Assembly: GCA_942490995.1 (NCBI GenBank)
Contig: CALOBG010000028.1
Span: forward strand, 1 to 64,000
From: UBA981 sp942490995
GTDB lineage: Bacteria > Pseudomonadota > Gammaproteobacteria > Ga0077536
Reading direction: 5' to 3'
DNA length: 64,000 nucleotides
Position numbers and translations under genes: made by a program. Positions 8,985-18,411 of the stretch are shown one piece after another. The notes beneath the pieces were generated by a model, which did no database searches, had not been told where the DNA came from, and was given only the letters and a program-made list of their open reading frames with translations. Every line of letters begins with the position of its first letter. Position 1 is the first letter of the stretch.

Positions 8985-10370
8985 TCAACGCGCCTTGTTC
9001 GAGCGCTTTATCGGGGTCCGGTCGCCCAGATCCACGGCCAGACTGGCCGGGCCGGTTTCAACCTGGTGGATGAGTTCGGATTGTCGGCGCGCGCCGGTTT
9101 TATGGAAGATGTGTTTGAGATGGGTGCGCGCGGTATTGACCGAAATACCGAGTTCGGCGGCGCCGTCCTCGAGGCTGCTGCCGCCGACCAGGCACTGCAC
9201 GAGGCGAGACTCCGAGCGGGTCAGCCCGTACAGCTCGCGCAGAATCGATGCCGAAAGGCGGCGCCGGTGTTTCAGATCGAACATCATCAGCGCGACCAGC
9301 GGCGTTTCACCCTCGTTGCCCGAGGCCGGTACCGCGCTCGCAATGGCGAAGATGCGCGGGATCTCCTCGCCATCATCGAGCAGCACCAGTTCCGCCGCGG
9401 AGGCATCGTCTTCGGCGTTCGCAACGCGCTCCACGGTGCGGCGCAGGGCGTCATGCCGATCGGCGTTCACGATCTGCAGGAACCCACTGTTGAGCTGCAT
9501 TTCGCGATTGGCGGTGACGATGTCGCGGGCCTGGGCGTTGATATGCGTGATGGCGAGCTTGTCGTCGAGCAGGACCAGGCCGAGCGGTGACTTCTCCAGC
9601 ACAAAACTGAATGCATCGGCGACGCGCTGTACGGCGCCAAGATTGACCGCCGGATCGGCGCCACCGAAGCGCAGTACCGCGCCAAATCGTTTGCCGGCGG
9701 AATCGCTCAACGGGCCGAGCACGTCGCCCGGTTTGCCGGGATGGGTGTCGCGACGATGCAGTACGTGTTCTTCGCCGTCTACGATGACGGCGTGAACCAG
9801 CTTGTCGGCGGCCGCTTCGAGCAGCGGGTAGAGCGAGGTCAGCGCGGAGGCCAATGGCCGGCCGATCGCGCTGACGCGTGGCCAGCCCGTGATGCGTTCC
9901 GCGCCCTCGCTGAGAAAGCTGATCTGGCCGTCGCGATCGGCGGTCACGACCGCTTCGCGCGGGAGCTGCTCCGCGGTCACTGCCGCACCGTCGTCGTCAC
10001 GTTCCTGGTGCAAGGCCAGGTTGATGGTCGTGAGCAGGTCCTTGGTGGTGAAAGGTTTGTTGATGAAGCCGGCCGGATGCGTTGCGCGGGCGCGGTCGAG
10101 CAGGTCGTAATCAGCGTAGGCGGTGACGTAGACGATCGGAATATCGAACTGCGCGCGGATCTGCTGGGCCGCCTCGATACCGTCGATACCGTCGCCGAGG
10201 CGAATATCCATCAGGATCAGATCCGGCCGCAGGGCGCCGGCTTTTTCCACCGCTTCGGCACCGTCCTTGGCAATGTCCAGCACGTCGTAACCGAGGCCGC
10301 GCAGGCGCATGCGCAACGCGCCGGCCACCGCCCGCTGATCTTCAACGACGAGTATATGAGTGTCGCTCAC
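8985..10370 (-). CDS. response regulator with REC, PAS and LuxR-type HTH domains
   Basis: GTG at 10370 is taken as start because the receiver begins immediately (SDTHILVVEDQ); longer in-frame starts up to 10433 add only low-complexity residues. The 461-residue protein has a receiver domain (about 1-120) with phospho-acceptor Asp in LILMDIRLG, switch Thr in VYVTAYAD and Lys in INKPFT. Two PAS-like segments follow (ITGWP region, then SPLGLVLLDDKLAITHINAQA), then a C-terminal LuxR/FixJ HTH (LTRSESRLVQCLVGGSS to VNTARTHLKHIFHKTG). A receiver joined through PAS sensors to an output HTH suggests integration of a histidine-kinase signal with a second ligand or redox cue. No partner kinase is adjacent. 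The PEP-CTERM gene downstream may be a target. Confidence 0.88.
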   Translation of the reverse strand: MSDTHILVVEDQRAVAGALRMRLRGLGYDVLDIAKDGAEAVEKAGALRPDLILMDIRLGDGIDGIEAAQQIRAQFDIPIVYVTAYADYDLLDRARATHPAGFINKPFTTKDLLTTINLALHQERDDDGAAVTAEQLPREAVVTADRDGQISFLSEGAERITGWPRVSAIGRPLASALTSLYPLLEAAADKLVHAVIVDGEEHVLHRRDTHPGKPGDVLGPLSDSAGKRFGAVLRFGGADPAVNLGAVQRVADAFSFVLEKSPLGLVLLDDKLAITHINAQARDIVTANREMQLNSGFLQIVNADRHDALRRTVERVANAEDDASAAELVLLDDGEEIPRIFAIASAVPASGNEGETPLVALMMFDLKHRRRLSASILRELYGLTRSESRLVQCLVGGSSLEDGAAELGISVNTARTHLKHIFHKTGARRQSELIHQVETGPASLAVDLGDRTPIKRSNKAR

Positions 10371-10534
10371 GCTATCCGCCCGCCGGCTGAAATCGCTCCG
10401 CCCAGTGCGAAGCCCCTTGCCGGCACCCCACACTAATATACCGAATCCGGACTCAGGGCACGCAAACTAATGTTTCCGGTTCTGCTGCGACGGGCAATCG
10501 TAGCGCACTGGCATTCCCGCAGTCGTGACCGGAC

Positions 10535-10552
10535 CGCGCCCTTGCGGGCGCG
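10535..10552. terminator. GC hairpin with TTGC/GCAA loop downstream of dksA-like gene
   Basis: CGCGCCC at 10535-10541 pairs with GGGCGCG at 10546-10552 around a 4-nt loop that reads GCAA, a stable GNRA tetraloop, on the minus strand. It lies 24 nt past the stop of the minus-strand DksA-like gene. There is no following U-run, so it may be a transcript-stabilising hairpin or a factor-dependent stop rather than a classical terminator. Confidence 0.4.
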
Positions 10553-10575
10553 TGCTTGTGTGATCGGGTTACCGC

Positions 10576-11556
10576 TCAGCGATCGTCGCGGAACTGACGC
10601 TGAAACATTTCGCGACGTTCCTGCGCGTCGACGGTGAGAGTCGCGATCGGGCGCGCTTCGAGGCGGCCGAGGCCGATTTCTTCGCCGGTTTCCTCACAGT
10701 AACCGTACGATCCGTCCTCAACGCGCTTGATCGCGTCATCGATTTTTTTCAGCAATTTCCGGTAGCGGTCGCGGGTTCGCAATTCGAGGATATTGTCGCT
10801 CTCACGACTGGCGCGCTCGGCCTCGTCGCCGACGTCGCGGATCTCGGAGCGCAGGTGATCGAGGGTTTCCTGCGATTCGGTGATCAGTTCATCGCGCCAC
10901 TGCTGCAGCTTGTTGCGGAAATAAAGCAGCTGCACCGGGCTCATGTATTCTTCTTTGGGCGACGGCACGTAGCCTTCCGGCAGTTCGACTTCGTCGAGAT
11001 TGACCATTCGCGTGCGCATCACCGGCGCCGGCGCGGCCTTGGTTTTCGCGGCCTGCGCCCCGACCGCCTTCAGGGCGGTTTTCTTGCCGCCCTTACGGGC
11101 TGGCTTGGCGATTGCCGTAGCGGTGGCCGCGGCCTTGTTCCGGCTCGATGTTTTTTTACGAGCGCCTGCTTTGGCGGCCTTCTTGGTGGACTTTTTCGTG
11201 GTGGCTTTTGCTTTCGTTTTGGCCGCCGCGGATTTTTTTATCGGGGCTTTTTTCGTCGCGACTTTTTTCTTGGCGGTTTTCTTTTTAGCGGCAGTTTTCT
11301 TTTTCGCCGCTGCCTTGTTTGAACCGGCTACTTTCTTTTTGATGTTGGCCTTCTTTTTCTGGGTGGTCTTTTTCCTGGTCGATTTGGATTTGGCCGCGGT
11401 TCGTTTTGCTGCGGTCTTTTTCGTGCCCGCCTTCTTCGCGCTCGACTTCTTCGCTGCGACCTTCTTCTTCACAGGTTTACGCGCTGCCGCCTTCTTGGCC
11501 GCGGGTCGCTTCGCGGCCTTTTTCTTGCTGGCAGTTTTTCGTGCTGTTCTGGCCAT
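10576..11556 (-). CDS. dksA: DksA-family RNA polymerase-binding factor with Lys/Ala-rich tail
   Basis: ATG at 11556 has GAGAGG eight bases upstream; the frame also extends to a GTG at 11565. The 326-residue product starts with about 170 residues made mostly of Lys and Ala (repeated AKKxA units), resembling histone H1-like tails that bind nucleic acid. The C-terminal 120 residues are DksA: coiled coil from YMSPVQLLYFRNKLQQW to SRESDN, then GSYGYCEETGEEIGLGRLEA. Classical DksA has four zinc-binding Cys; here only the first remains (C-x-x-T, then T-x-x-A in TLTVDAQE), a pattern known from alphaproteobacterial and some gammaproteobacterial DksA. It should act with ppGpp on initiation without zinc control. 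Confidence 0.9.
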   Translation of the reverse strand: MARTARKTASKKKAAKRPAAKKAAARKPVKKKVAAKKSSAKKAGTKKTAAKRTAAKSKSTRKKTTQKKKANIKKKVAGSNKAAAKKKTAAKKKTAKKKVATKKAPIKKSAAAKTKAKATTKKSTKKAAKAGARKKTSSRNKAAATATAIAKPARKGGKKTALKAVGAQAAKTKAAPAPVMRTRMVNLDEVELPEGYVPSPKEEYMSPVQLLYFRNKLQQWRDELITESQETLDHLRSEIRDVGDEAERASRESDNILELRTRDRYRKLLKKIDDAIKRVEDGSYGYCEETGEEIGLGRLEARPIATLTVDAQERREMFQRQFRDDR

Positions 11557-11734
11557 TTCTGGCACCTCTCGTTATCGCTGCGAAAGCGGAAAATTCAAGC
11601 GTATTTCGCGCGTTTTTGCCGAGTCCGGCGGGTCGGGTTTTCAAACAGGGGCGCAACACTAATCATTTTCATGCGCGATGGCAATGGCGGCGGAACTCCC
11701 GCCGGCGGCTTGGCCCACTGCGCTGCGCGGACCC

Positions 11735-12088
11735 TCAGCGGGCGTTGATTCGGATCAGCTCCTGGACAGCGGCGTAGACGCTGCGTTGCGGGTTGGCGCG
11801 GCAATACTGACCCAGCCAGTGCAGCAAAGCTGTCGCATCGATGCGCATATCCAGGCTGCGCACGTTGGACCAGTTGAAGGCGCTGATGTAGCCCTGCGAC
11901 CAGGCGACATAGGAATCGAGCGCCAGATCGGACTCCTTCTCCAGCGCGAACAGGAACGCGCTGCAGTCGCGTGCCCCGACTCCGGAGACTGTTTGTGCAC
12001 CGAGTGGCGCACTCAGGGCGGCGAGCACGGCCACCACACACCACGCGCGCAGCGTGCGGGTACAAACGGTTGCCCGATCAGCGCCCAT
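11735..12088 (-). CDS. small secreted Rap1a/Tai-like protein
   Basis: ATG at 12088 overlaps the upstream lipoprotein stop by 11 nt and gives 117 residues with a signal peptide (WCVVAVLAALSAPLGAQ). The mature part, with CSAFLFALEKESD, YVAWSQGYISAFNW and WLGQYC, resembles the Rap1a/Tai immunity-protein domain: two conserved cysteines and a helical fold with a central Gly-Tyr motif. Members of this family include periplasmic immunity proteins for type VI effectors, but most are of unknown role, and no effector gene lies nearby. It is probably co-transcribed with the lipoprotein at 12078-12803. Confidence 0.65.
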   Translation of the reverse strand: MGADRATVCTRTLRAWCVVAVLAALSAPLGAQTVSGVGARDCSAFLFALEKESDLALDSYVAWSQGYISAFNWSNVRSLDMRIDATALLHWLGQYCRANPQRSVYAAVQELIRINAR

Positions 12089-12803
12089 TCCAGCGGTCCA
12101 GTTCCATGACCAGACGGCCGCTGCTGAGCGCCTTGGCCGCAGTCGTCTCAGTGCGCTCCATGCGCACCAGGCCGATCCCGGGCGCAAACCACTCGCGGCT
12201 ATCGACTTCGATTTCGGTATGCCCGATATAGTTGCCGACGTCGGCGTTGGTGGTGCCGTGGCCACGGATGACCAGGCAGTCGCCAAAACGCCCGGCGGGG
12301 GTGGTGATTTCTCCATCCATCGATTCAATCGTGTAGTTCATGGTCAGCGCGACATCGATGCGGAACAGAGTCTCCCACGGTGGTCCGGTGTTCTCCAGTA
12401 CCGAGGTGCGCGACTCCGACTGCCACGAGCTTGTCGGCGCCAGTCCGCGCGGCAGCACCAGTTGTGGCGTCGTCGCTGCCGCATCCGCATCCTCGCGCGG
12501 ACTATCGAGCCGCCACACGCCGCGTTCGTCGATGCGGTAGAGGTAACGCTGGCCGCCGAGGCTCTCGCGCGCCGCACTGATACCGGGCGGTGACGTCGGC
12601 GGGACCAGACTGGTGATCGCGTGGCGCATCTGCGCGGTGCCGTCCATGGTCGTGCGTTCGACGCGGTAGATCCAGGTCTGGCCGGGTTCGAGCGGGAAAA
12701 ACCGCTCCACCGAAGCGGGCTCGCCGCAGGCCGACAGTAACGCGGCCAGCAGCGCCGTGGCGCCAAGCCGGCGAGGACAGGCGTGTGGCAGTCTTATGAT
12801 CAT
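12078..12803 (-). CDS. hypothetical lipoprotein
   Basis: The 241-residue product begins MIIRLPHACPRRLGATALL and has a lipobox LLSACGEP with lipidated Cys at about residue 26. The body is beta-rich with a leading FFPLEPGQTWIYRVERT, a pattern seen in periplasmic lipoproteins of unknown function. A Gly-Arg-Phe-Gly-Asp-Cys motif (AGRFGDCLVIRG) and a terminal WFAPGIGLVRMERTE resemble the TapB/'outer membrane lipoprotein with WFAPGVGLV' type of conserved unknown protein. No Shine-Dalgarno sequence is obvious, so the start could lie slightly upstream. It is divergent from the cytochrome gene at 13037 across a 233-bp gap in which no motif stands out. Confidence 0.7.
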   Translation of the reverse strand: MIIRLPHACPRRLGATALLAALLSACGEPASVERFFPLEPGQTWIYRVERTTMDGTAQMRHAITSLVPPTSPPGISAARESLGGQRYLYRIDERGVWRLDSPREDADAAATTPQLVLPRGLAPTSSWQSESRTSVLENTGPPWETLFRIDVALTMNYTIESMDGEITTPAGRFGDCLVIRGHGTTNADVGNYIGHTEIEVDSREWFAPGIGLVRMERTETTAAKALSSGRLVMELDRWNGR

Positions 12804-13036
12804 TGACGGATCATAAGTTACCGGCGCAGCGGATTGTTTCGGACCGCCACGCGCTGGGGTTCTTACTTCCACTGCGCAAACGTGTCTAGTAGTATGCGCG
12901 ATGCGCGCCCGCGGGTGGCCACAAGGGCCGTGCGGCGACGCGTGACGCCGCGGCAGCCGCCTGGGTTCGCGCCCGCGGCGCAGTTTCAGCGCTACGGTTA
13001 CCGCATACCGTCGCCGGCACAATGAGGAATAGTTTG

Positions 13037-13360
13037 ATGATCCGTCGAATGATCTCGGTCTCGCTGACCGGCTGGCTCGCCATTGCCGCCCTGCCGGCAG
13101 CCGCGGAAGGCGACGTTGTCGCCGGCGGCCAGAAGGCCGAAACCTGCCTCGGCTGTCACGCCGTCGGCGGCTACTACAATGTGTACCCGACCTACCGCGT
13201 GCCGAAACTCGGCGGCCAGAGCGAGGGCTACATTCAAAGCGCCCTCAAGGCTTACAAAAGCGGCACCCGCGAGCACGGCACCATGCACGCCAATGCCGAG
13301 AACCTGAGCGATCAGGACATGGCCGATATCGCGGCGTTTCTCGCCTCCTACGGCAAATAG
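13037..13360 (+). CDS. small class I cytochrome c
   Basis: ATG at 13037 has GAGGA at 13024-13028, a better site than the in-frame ATG at 13022. The 107-residue protein has a signal peptide ending at LPAAAEG, a heme-binding CLGCH, and a probable Met axial ligand in the MHANAENLSD segment, ending DMADIAAFLASYGK. This is the single-heme c553/c4-half type. It should be exported and heme-loaded in the periplasm as an electron carrier. It is paired with a second cytochrome at 13411, 50 nt downstream. Confidence 0.9.
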   Translation: MIRRMISVSLTGWLAIAALPAAAEGDVVAGGQKAETCLGCHAVGGYYNVYPTYRVPKLGGQSEGYIQSALKAYKSGTREHGTMHANAENLSDQDMADIAAFLASYGK

Positions 13361-13410
13361 TTGCAGGCCGACCCGCAGCCAGGCCGCCGGCAGTCACACT
13401 GGAAGATCGC

Positions 13411-13761
13411 ATGAAACACACCTCCCTACTCGCAATTCTTGTCCTCGGCCTGATCGCCGGCGGCGTATCAGCCAACGAAGAAGCGGCCGACGACAGCGGT
13501 TTCACCTATGACGACAAGCTCGCCTCCTGCGCCGCGTGTCACGGTGAAAATGGCGACAAACCACTGGCGCCGGATTATCCGATCCTGGCTGGTCAATATA
13601 AGGATTATCTCGAGGCTGCCCTGAAGGCTTATCGGTCGGGTCGGCGCCAGAACCCGATCATGACCATGCAGGTCGAGACCCTGCAGCTCAGTGATAACGA
13701 TATTTCGCGCCTGGCCGCGCACTTTGCCGCCAAGCCGGGCCTGAAAAACCTCAGCGAATAG
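13411..13761 (+). CDS. small class I cytochrome c
   Basis: This is a 116-residue secreted monoheme cytochrome with signal peptide MKHTSLLAILVLGLIAGGVS, heme motif CAACH followed by GENGDKPLAPDYPILAGQ, and a Met-containing segment IMTMQVETLQLSDNDISRLAAHFAAKPG. The layout (heme near the N-terminus, GQY...LKAYRSGRR, Met ligand) is that of one half of a cytochrome c4. Together with the preceding gene it may act as a two-protein electron shuttle. No oxidase or reductase is adjacent. Confidence 0.9.
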   Translation: MKHTSLLAILVLGLIAGGVSANEEAADDSGFTYDDKLASCAACHGENGDKPLAPDYPILAGQYKDYLEAALKAYRSGRRQNPIMTMQVETLQLSDNDISRLAAHFAAKPGLKNLSE

Positions 13762-13995
13762 GGCGCCCGCCCGCCACCCATCGCCGCCCGACGAGGTTTC
13801 CTCGCGCGCCGCGTTCTACCTGCAGGAAGCCCTATGGCCGGTGTGCAAGCCACCGCCGGCTCGCGGTCCGGGCACGACCCTGCGTATTTGCTGCGCATTT
13901 GGCAAGTCCAATAGCGGTCTGGCGGCGTATCATGCAACATGGCCGGCGCCGTTCAATGATGGCGTCCGGCTTCGACGGCGAATCCTCACCCTGCG

Positions 13996-15264
13996 ATGGC
14001 AAATACCCTGCGTAAAATGAAACCCGCCCTGCTGCCGCTCGGCGTCATCGTGTTCGGCGCTTTGCTGGCGGCGTGGTTGGTCATGTCACGTCCCGAGGCG
14101 CAACCCAAGCCGCCCCAGGAAAAAATCTGGCCGGTGCAGGTGCTGAACGTCAGTGCCGACGACGTGCAGCCCGAGATCGCGGTGTATGGTGAGATCCGTG
14201 CCGTCCGCGAAGCCGAGATCCGGGCCATGGTGGCGGGCCGACTGGTATCGCTCAACCCTGAATTGCAGGATGGCAACCGGCTCGCCGCCGGCACCGAGCT
14301 GGCGGTGATCGATCCTGCCGATTACGAAAACCGTCTCGCTGAACAACGCGCCGAGTTGGCGCGCCAGGCGGCGCTGCTCGACGAATACGAACGCGAACTG
14401 GAGTGGGAGTCGCGGCTCAGGTTGAACGCGGAACGCCAGGTCGAGCTGGCTTCGCGCGCACTGGAACGTATCAATGCGCTGCAGCGCGACGGTCGCGAAA
14501 GCAAGAAAGCGCGCGATGACGCCGAAGCCGCCCTGGCCTCCAGCGAGCAGAACCTGCTCCAGCGCAGCCAGGCGATCGCACGCATTCGCGCTCGCGCCGC
14601 GCAGCAGGCTGCGGCCTACGACAAGACTCAGGCAACCCTCGCCAATGCCGAACGCGAACTTGCCCGCACCCGCGTGGTGGCGCCATTTGACGGTTACGTT
14701 ACCGACGTACGACTGGCGCTCGGTAAACTGGTGGCGGTCGGCGAATCACTCGGACGCTTATTGTCGGCAAGCGAACTCGAAGCGCGTTTCGAATTACCGG
14801 AAGCCGATTTCGCCAGGCTGCTGCCGGCCGAGCCCGAGACCTCGGCCGCGGCGGTGATCGGCCGTGAAGTCACGGTCATCTGGCGGCTCGGTGATTCCGA
14901 ACGACGTTTCCGCGCGCACATCACTCGAGTCGGCGCCGAAATCGACCCGACCCTTGGCGGTATCGAACTGATGGCGAGCGTCGACGGCGCCGCGGCGACG
15001 CACGGTCTGCGCGCCGGCGCGTTCGTGGAAGTGCATATTCCCGATGTGGTCTATCGCGACGTGTACCGTTTGCCGGCGCGGGCGCTGTCCGAAGAAGGGT
15101 TCATTTACGTTCTGCGCGACGAACGCCTCGAATCGCGTCAGGCCGAGGTTGTGCGCAGGCTCGGCGAGGAAATCCTGGTGCGCGCCGATCTCGGCGCCGG
15201 CGACGGCATCGTGGCGCGCGCGTTCGCCGGTATCGGTCCGGGCCTGCGCGCCCGCGCGCTGTGA
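13996..15264 (+). CDS. RND efflux periplasmic adaptor (HlyD/MFP family)
   Basis: This 422-residue protein has an N-terminal membrane anchor (about 10-31, ALLPLGVIVFGALLAAWLVM). It is followed by the first half of a lipoyl domain (IAVYGEIRAVREAEIRAMVAGRL), a long coiled-coil hairpin (about 100-215), the second lipoyl half with TRVVAPFDGYVTDV, and beta-barrel and membrane-proximal domains. It would link the inner-membrane pump encoded next to an outer-membrane channel not present here. It overlaps the permease by 4 nt (GTGA). The 234 bp upstream contain no gene I can support. Confidence 0.92.
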   Translation: MANTLRKMKPALLPLGVIVFGALLAAWLVMSRPEAQPKPPQEKIWPVQVLNVSADDVQPEIAVYGEIRAVREAEIRAMVAGRLVSLNPELQDGNRLAAGTELAVIDPADYENRLAEQRAELARQAALLDEYERELEWESRLRLNAERQVELASRALERINALQRDGRESKKARDDAEAALASSEQNLLQRSQAIARIRARAAQQAAAYDKTQATLANAERELARTRVVAPFDGYVTDVRLALGKLVAVGESLGRLLSASELEARFELPEADFARLLPAEPETSAAAVIGREVTVIWRLGDSERRFRAHITRVGAEIDPTLGGIELMASVDGAAATHGLRAGAFVEVHIPDVVYRDVYRLPARALSEEGFIYVLRDERLESRQAEVVRRLGEEILVRADLGAGDGIVARAFAGIGPGLRARAL

Positions 15265-18200
15265 GCGAGAGCGCCGGGCGCGGCGGCGCCATCGCGCTGT
15301 TCGCGCAGCACCCGACCGCCGCCAATCTGGTGCTGGCACTGATGGTCATCTGCGGCTGCGCCGCACTGACCCAGATCAACCGCCAGTTTTTCCCCGACTT
15401 CGGCATCGATATCGTTACCGTCTCGGTGGCCTGGCCCGGCGCTTCGGCGGCCGACGTCGATCAGAACATCGTGCAGGGCATCGAGCCCGAGCTGCGCTTT
15501 CTGAACGGGGTCAAGAAAGTCCTGTCCTCGTCCTACGAAGGCCTGGCCAGCATCACCGTCGAATTCGAACCCGGTAGCGATATGCAGGAAGCGCTGTCGG
15601 CGGTCGAATCCGCGGTCGGCCAGGTACGCACACTGCCGGAGGACGCCGAACGGCCCGAGATCCGTCGCGTCGTGCGCTACGAAACCGTCTCGCGGCTGGT
15701 CATCTCCGGGCCGTTTCCCGAAGCGTCACTGAAGGTCCACGCCAAGCGTATTCGCGAGGAACTGCTCGACCGTGGCATCGATCGGGTCGACATGTTCGGC
15801 GCTCGTGACGAAGAGATCTGGGTTGAGCTGCAGCCGCAGACCCTGCGCCAGCTCGACATCACGCTGGCCGACGTGGCAGAGCGCATTCGCGACAGCTCGC
15901 AGGATCTGCCAGCCGGCGAACTGGCCGGCGGCGAGCGCCAGGTGCGCAGCCTCGGCCTGCTGCGACGCGCCGACGAGTTCGAAACCATCGAGATCAAAGC
16001 GCGACCTGACGGCCGCCGTATCCGGCTCGGCGAGATCGCGCGAGTCAGCGAAGCGTTCAAGGAGCGCGACAAGAAGGCCATCCGTCTCGGCAACCCCGCC
16101 ATCGAGCTGGAAATAAGGCGCGCGATCAATACCGACGCTTTGACCTCGGCCGAAACGGTGCGCCGCTATGTCGCCGAGTTATCGGCCAGTCTGCCGGCCG
16201 AACTCGTTGTCGAAGAGTACGACGTGCGCGCAAAATCAATCCGCGCGCGGATCGACCTGCTGGTCTATAACGGACTCGGCGGGCTGCTGCTGGTGCTGGC
16301 GGTGCTGTTCCTGTTTCTCAATGCGCGCGTGGCGTTCTGGGTCGCGGTCGGGATCCCGGCTTCGCTGCTGGCCACCGTCGCCATCATGTGGGCCAGCGGC
16401 CAGACCATCAACATGATCAGCCTGTTCGGCATGATCATGGCCATCGGGATCGTCGTCGATGACGCCATCGTGGTTGGCGAACACGCCGAGCACCGTTTTC
16501 GCCAGGGCCTGGCGCCGCTCGACGCCGCGATCGTGGGCGCGCGCCGCATGGCGGCGCCGGTGTCGAGTTCAACCCTGACCACCGTCGCGGCGTTTCTGCC
16601 GCTGTTCCTCATTTCCGGGATCATGGGTCAGATCATTTCGGCCATCCCGTTCGTTGTCGTCGCGGTGCTGATCGCGAGCCTGGTCGAGTGTTTTTTTGTC
16701 CTGCCGGCGCATCTGTCGCATGCCCTCAGCGCGCCCGTGCGTGACACTCGCGCGTCGCGCCTGCGCCAGCGCTTCGACACCGCGTTCGGCGATTTTCGCG
16801 AACACCGTTTTCGGCGTTTCGCGGCCGGCGCGATCAGGCTGCGTTATCTGACTGTCGCCGTTTCGCTCGCGGCGCTGGTGGTCGCGGTCGGCGCGGTGGT
16901 CGGCGGACGCGTCGGCTACCAGTTTTTCCCCTCCGCCGAGCCCGAGAAAATTTATGCCAATGTCGAGATGGTGGCGGGTACTTCGCGGGCCGAAACGCGT
17001 AACGCCTTGCTGGCCGTCGAACGCGCACTGTATGCAGCGGTCGACGAGCTGGTCGACGCCCGCAGCGATCTGGTGATCATGTCGATCGGCAAGATCGGCA
17101 CTACCGTTGGCGCCCGCGGTGGTGTATCGACCAACGCCAGCACCGATACCATCGGCGGTATCGTCGTTGAGCTGGTGTCCTCCGAGTCGCGCTTGATTCG
17201 AGCCAACGAGGTTATCGAAGCGTGGCGCGCGGCCGTGGTACGGCCGCCCGGCGTCGAGTCACTGACGTTCGAAGGGCAGCGTACCGGCCCGCCCGGCGGC
17301 GACATGGACATCCGCCTGCGCGGCGGCAGCATCGGCGATCTGAAAGCGGCCGCCGGCGAGGTCGCGGCGCTGCTGGCGCGCTATTCCGGTGTCTCCGACG
17401 TTGACGACGACCTGCCCTACGGCAAGCCGGAAATCGTGCTCGAAGTAAACGCGCGCGGTCAGGCGCTCGGCTTTACCACCAGTTCCGTCGCGCGCCAGGT
17501 CCGCGACGCTATCGACGGCGCCATCGCCAAGCGCTTTCCGCGCGGCGACGAAGAAGTCTGGGTGCGGGTCAGGTTCGCCCGCGAGGAACTCGGCAACGCC
17601 ATGCTCGACAGCGTTTACCTGCGCGCCGCCGACGGCGCCGAGGTGCCGCTCAAGGCCGTGGTCGACTTCCACGAAGCCCTCGGGTTTGCGCGCATCCGCC
17701 GTGAGGACGGTGCGCGCGAGGTTGCCGTAACTGCCGAGATCGACATGCAGGCAACGCGCCCGGCGCAGATCCACGCCGCGCTGCTGAACGACGGACTGAT
17801 CGACATCGCCGGTCGCTACGGACTCAGCTACGAATTCGCCGGCCGTGCCGAAGACCAGCGCGAAACGACCAGCGATATGCTGCTCGGCGCGGGACTCGGT
17901 CTGACCTTTATCTACATCATCCTGGCGTGGGTGTTCTCGAGCTACAGCCGTCCCCTGGTGGTGATGGCGGTGATCCCGATCGGCTTCGTGGGTGCGGTGA
18001 TCGGCCACGCGGTATGGGGTTTCGATCTGACCATCCTGAGTATTTTTGCCATCCTGGGTCTGTCCGGCATCGTCATCAACGATTCGATCGTGCTGGTCAC
18101 AACTATCGACGAACGCCTGCTGAACGAGTCGCGCATCGAAGCCCTGGTCAATGGCAGCTGCGATCGCCTGCGCGCGGTGCTGCTGACCTCGGCGACCACG

Positions 18201-18407
18201 ATCGGTGGCCTTACCCCGCTGCTGTTCGAAACCAGCCTGCAGGCCCAGTTCCTGATCCCGATGGCGCTGACCCTGGTGTTCGGCCTCGCGGTCTCGACGT
18301 TTGTCGTACTGCTGCTGGTGCCGGCGCTGATCATGATCCAGGGCGACTTTGCTGCGCTGTTCGGGCGCACGTCTGGCGCCGGCGTGGCTTACGCCGAGCG
18401 GCCCTGA
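15261..18407 (+). CDS. RND efflux transporter permease (AcrB/HAE family)
   Basis: This full-length 1048-residue proton-driven pump starts with GTG inside the stop of the adaptor gene. After FAQHPTAANLVLALMVICG it shows the classical RND arrangement: TM1, large periplasmic porter domain (PGASAADVDQNI), TM2-6 with GIVVDDAIVVGE (the TM4 Asp pair region), a second porter domain, and TM8-12 with LSGIVINDSIVL. The short GDMDIRLRG segments and the weak drug-binding signature suggest a hydrophobic or heavy-cargo exporter of the MexK/'multidrug' subgroup, but substrate cannot be told. The gene ends 5 nt before the nested inverted repeat. Confidence 0.93.
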   Translation: MSESAGRGGAIALFAQHPTAANLVLALMVICGCAALTQINRQFFPDFGIDIVTVSVAWPGASAADVDQNIVQGIEPELRFLNGVKKVLSSSYEGLASITVEFEPGSDMQEALSAVESAVGQVRTLPEDAERPEIRRVVRYETVSRLVISGPFPEASLKVHAKRIREELLDRGIDRVDMFGARDEEIWVELQPQTLRQLDITLADVAERIRDSSQDLPAGELAGGERQVRSLGLLRRADEFETIEIKARPDGRRIRLGEIARVSEAFKERDKKAIRLGNPAIELEIRRAINTDALTSAETVRRYVAELSASLPAELVVEEYDVRAKSIRARIDLLVYNGLGGLLLVLAVLFLFLNARVAFWVAVGIPASLLATVAIMWASGQTINMISLFGMIMAIGIVVDDAIVVGEHAEHRFRQGLAPLDAAIVGARRMAAPVSSSTLTTVAAFLPLFLISGIMGQIISAIPFVVVAVLIASLVECFFVLPAHLSHALSAPVRDTRASRLRQRFDTAFGDFREHRFRRFAAGAIRLRYLTVAVSLAALVVAVGAVVGGRVGYQFFPSAEPEKIYANVEMVAGTSRAETRNALLAVERALYAAVDELVDARSDLVIMSIGKIGTTVGARGGVSTNASTDTIGGIVVELVSSESRLIRANEVIEAWRAAVVRPPGVESLTFEGQRTGPPGGDMDIRLRGGSIGDLKAAAGEVAALLARYSGVSDVDDDLPYGKPEIVLEVNARGQALGFTTSSVARQVRDAIDGAIAKRFPRGDEEVWVRVRFAREELGNAMLDSVYLRAADGAEVPLKAVVDFHEALGFARIRREDGAREVAVTAEIDMQATRPAQIHAALLNDGLIDIAGRYGLSYEFAGRAEDQRETTSDMLLGAGLGLTFIYIILAWVFSSYSRPLVVMAVIPIGFVGAVIGHAVWGFDLTILSIFAILGLSGIVINDSIVLVTTIDERLLNESRIEALVNGSCDRLRAVLLTSATTIGGLTPLLFETSLQAQFLIPMALTLVFGLAVSTFVVLLLVPALIMIQGDFAALFGRTSGAGVAYAERP

Positions 18408-18411
18408 ATAA

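Noticed and set aside
13762..13995. Possible gene between the second cytochrome and the RND adaptor
   Set aside because: Only short frames without start signals; no conserved product.
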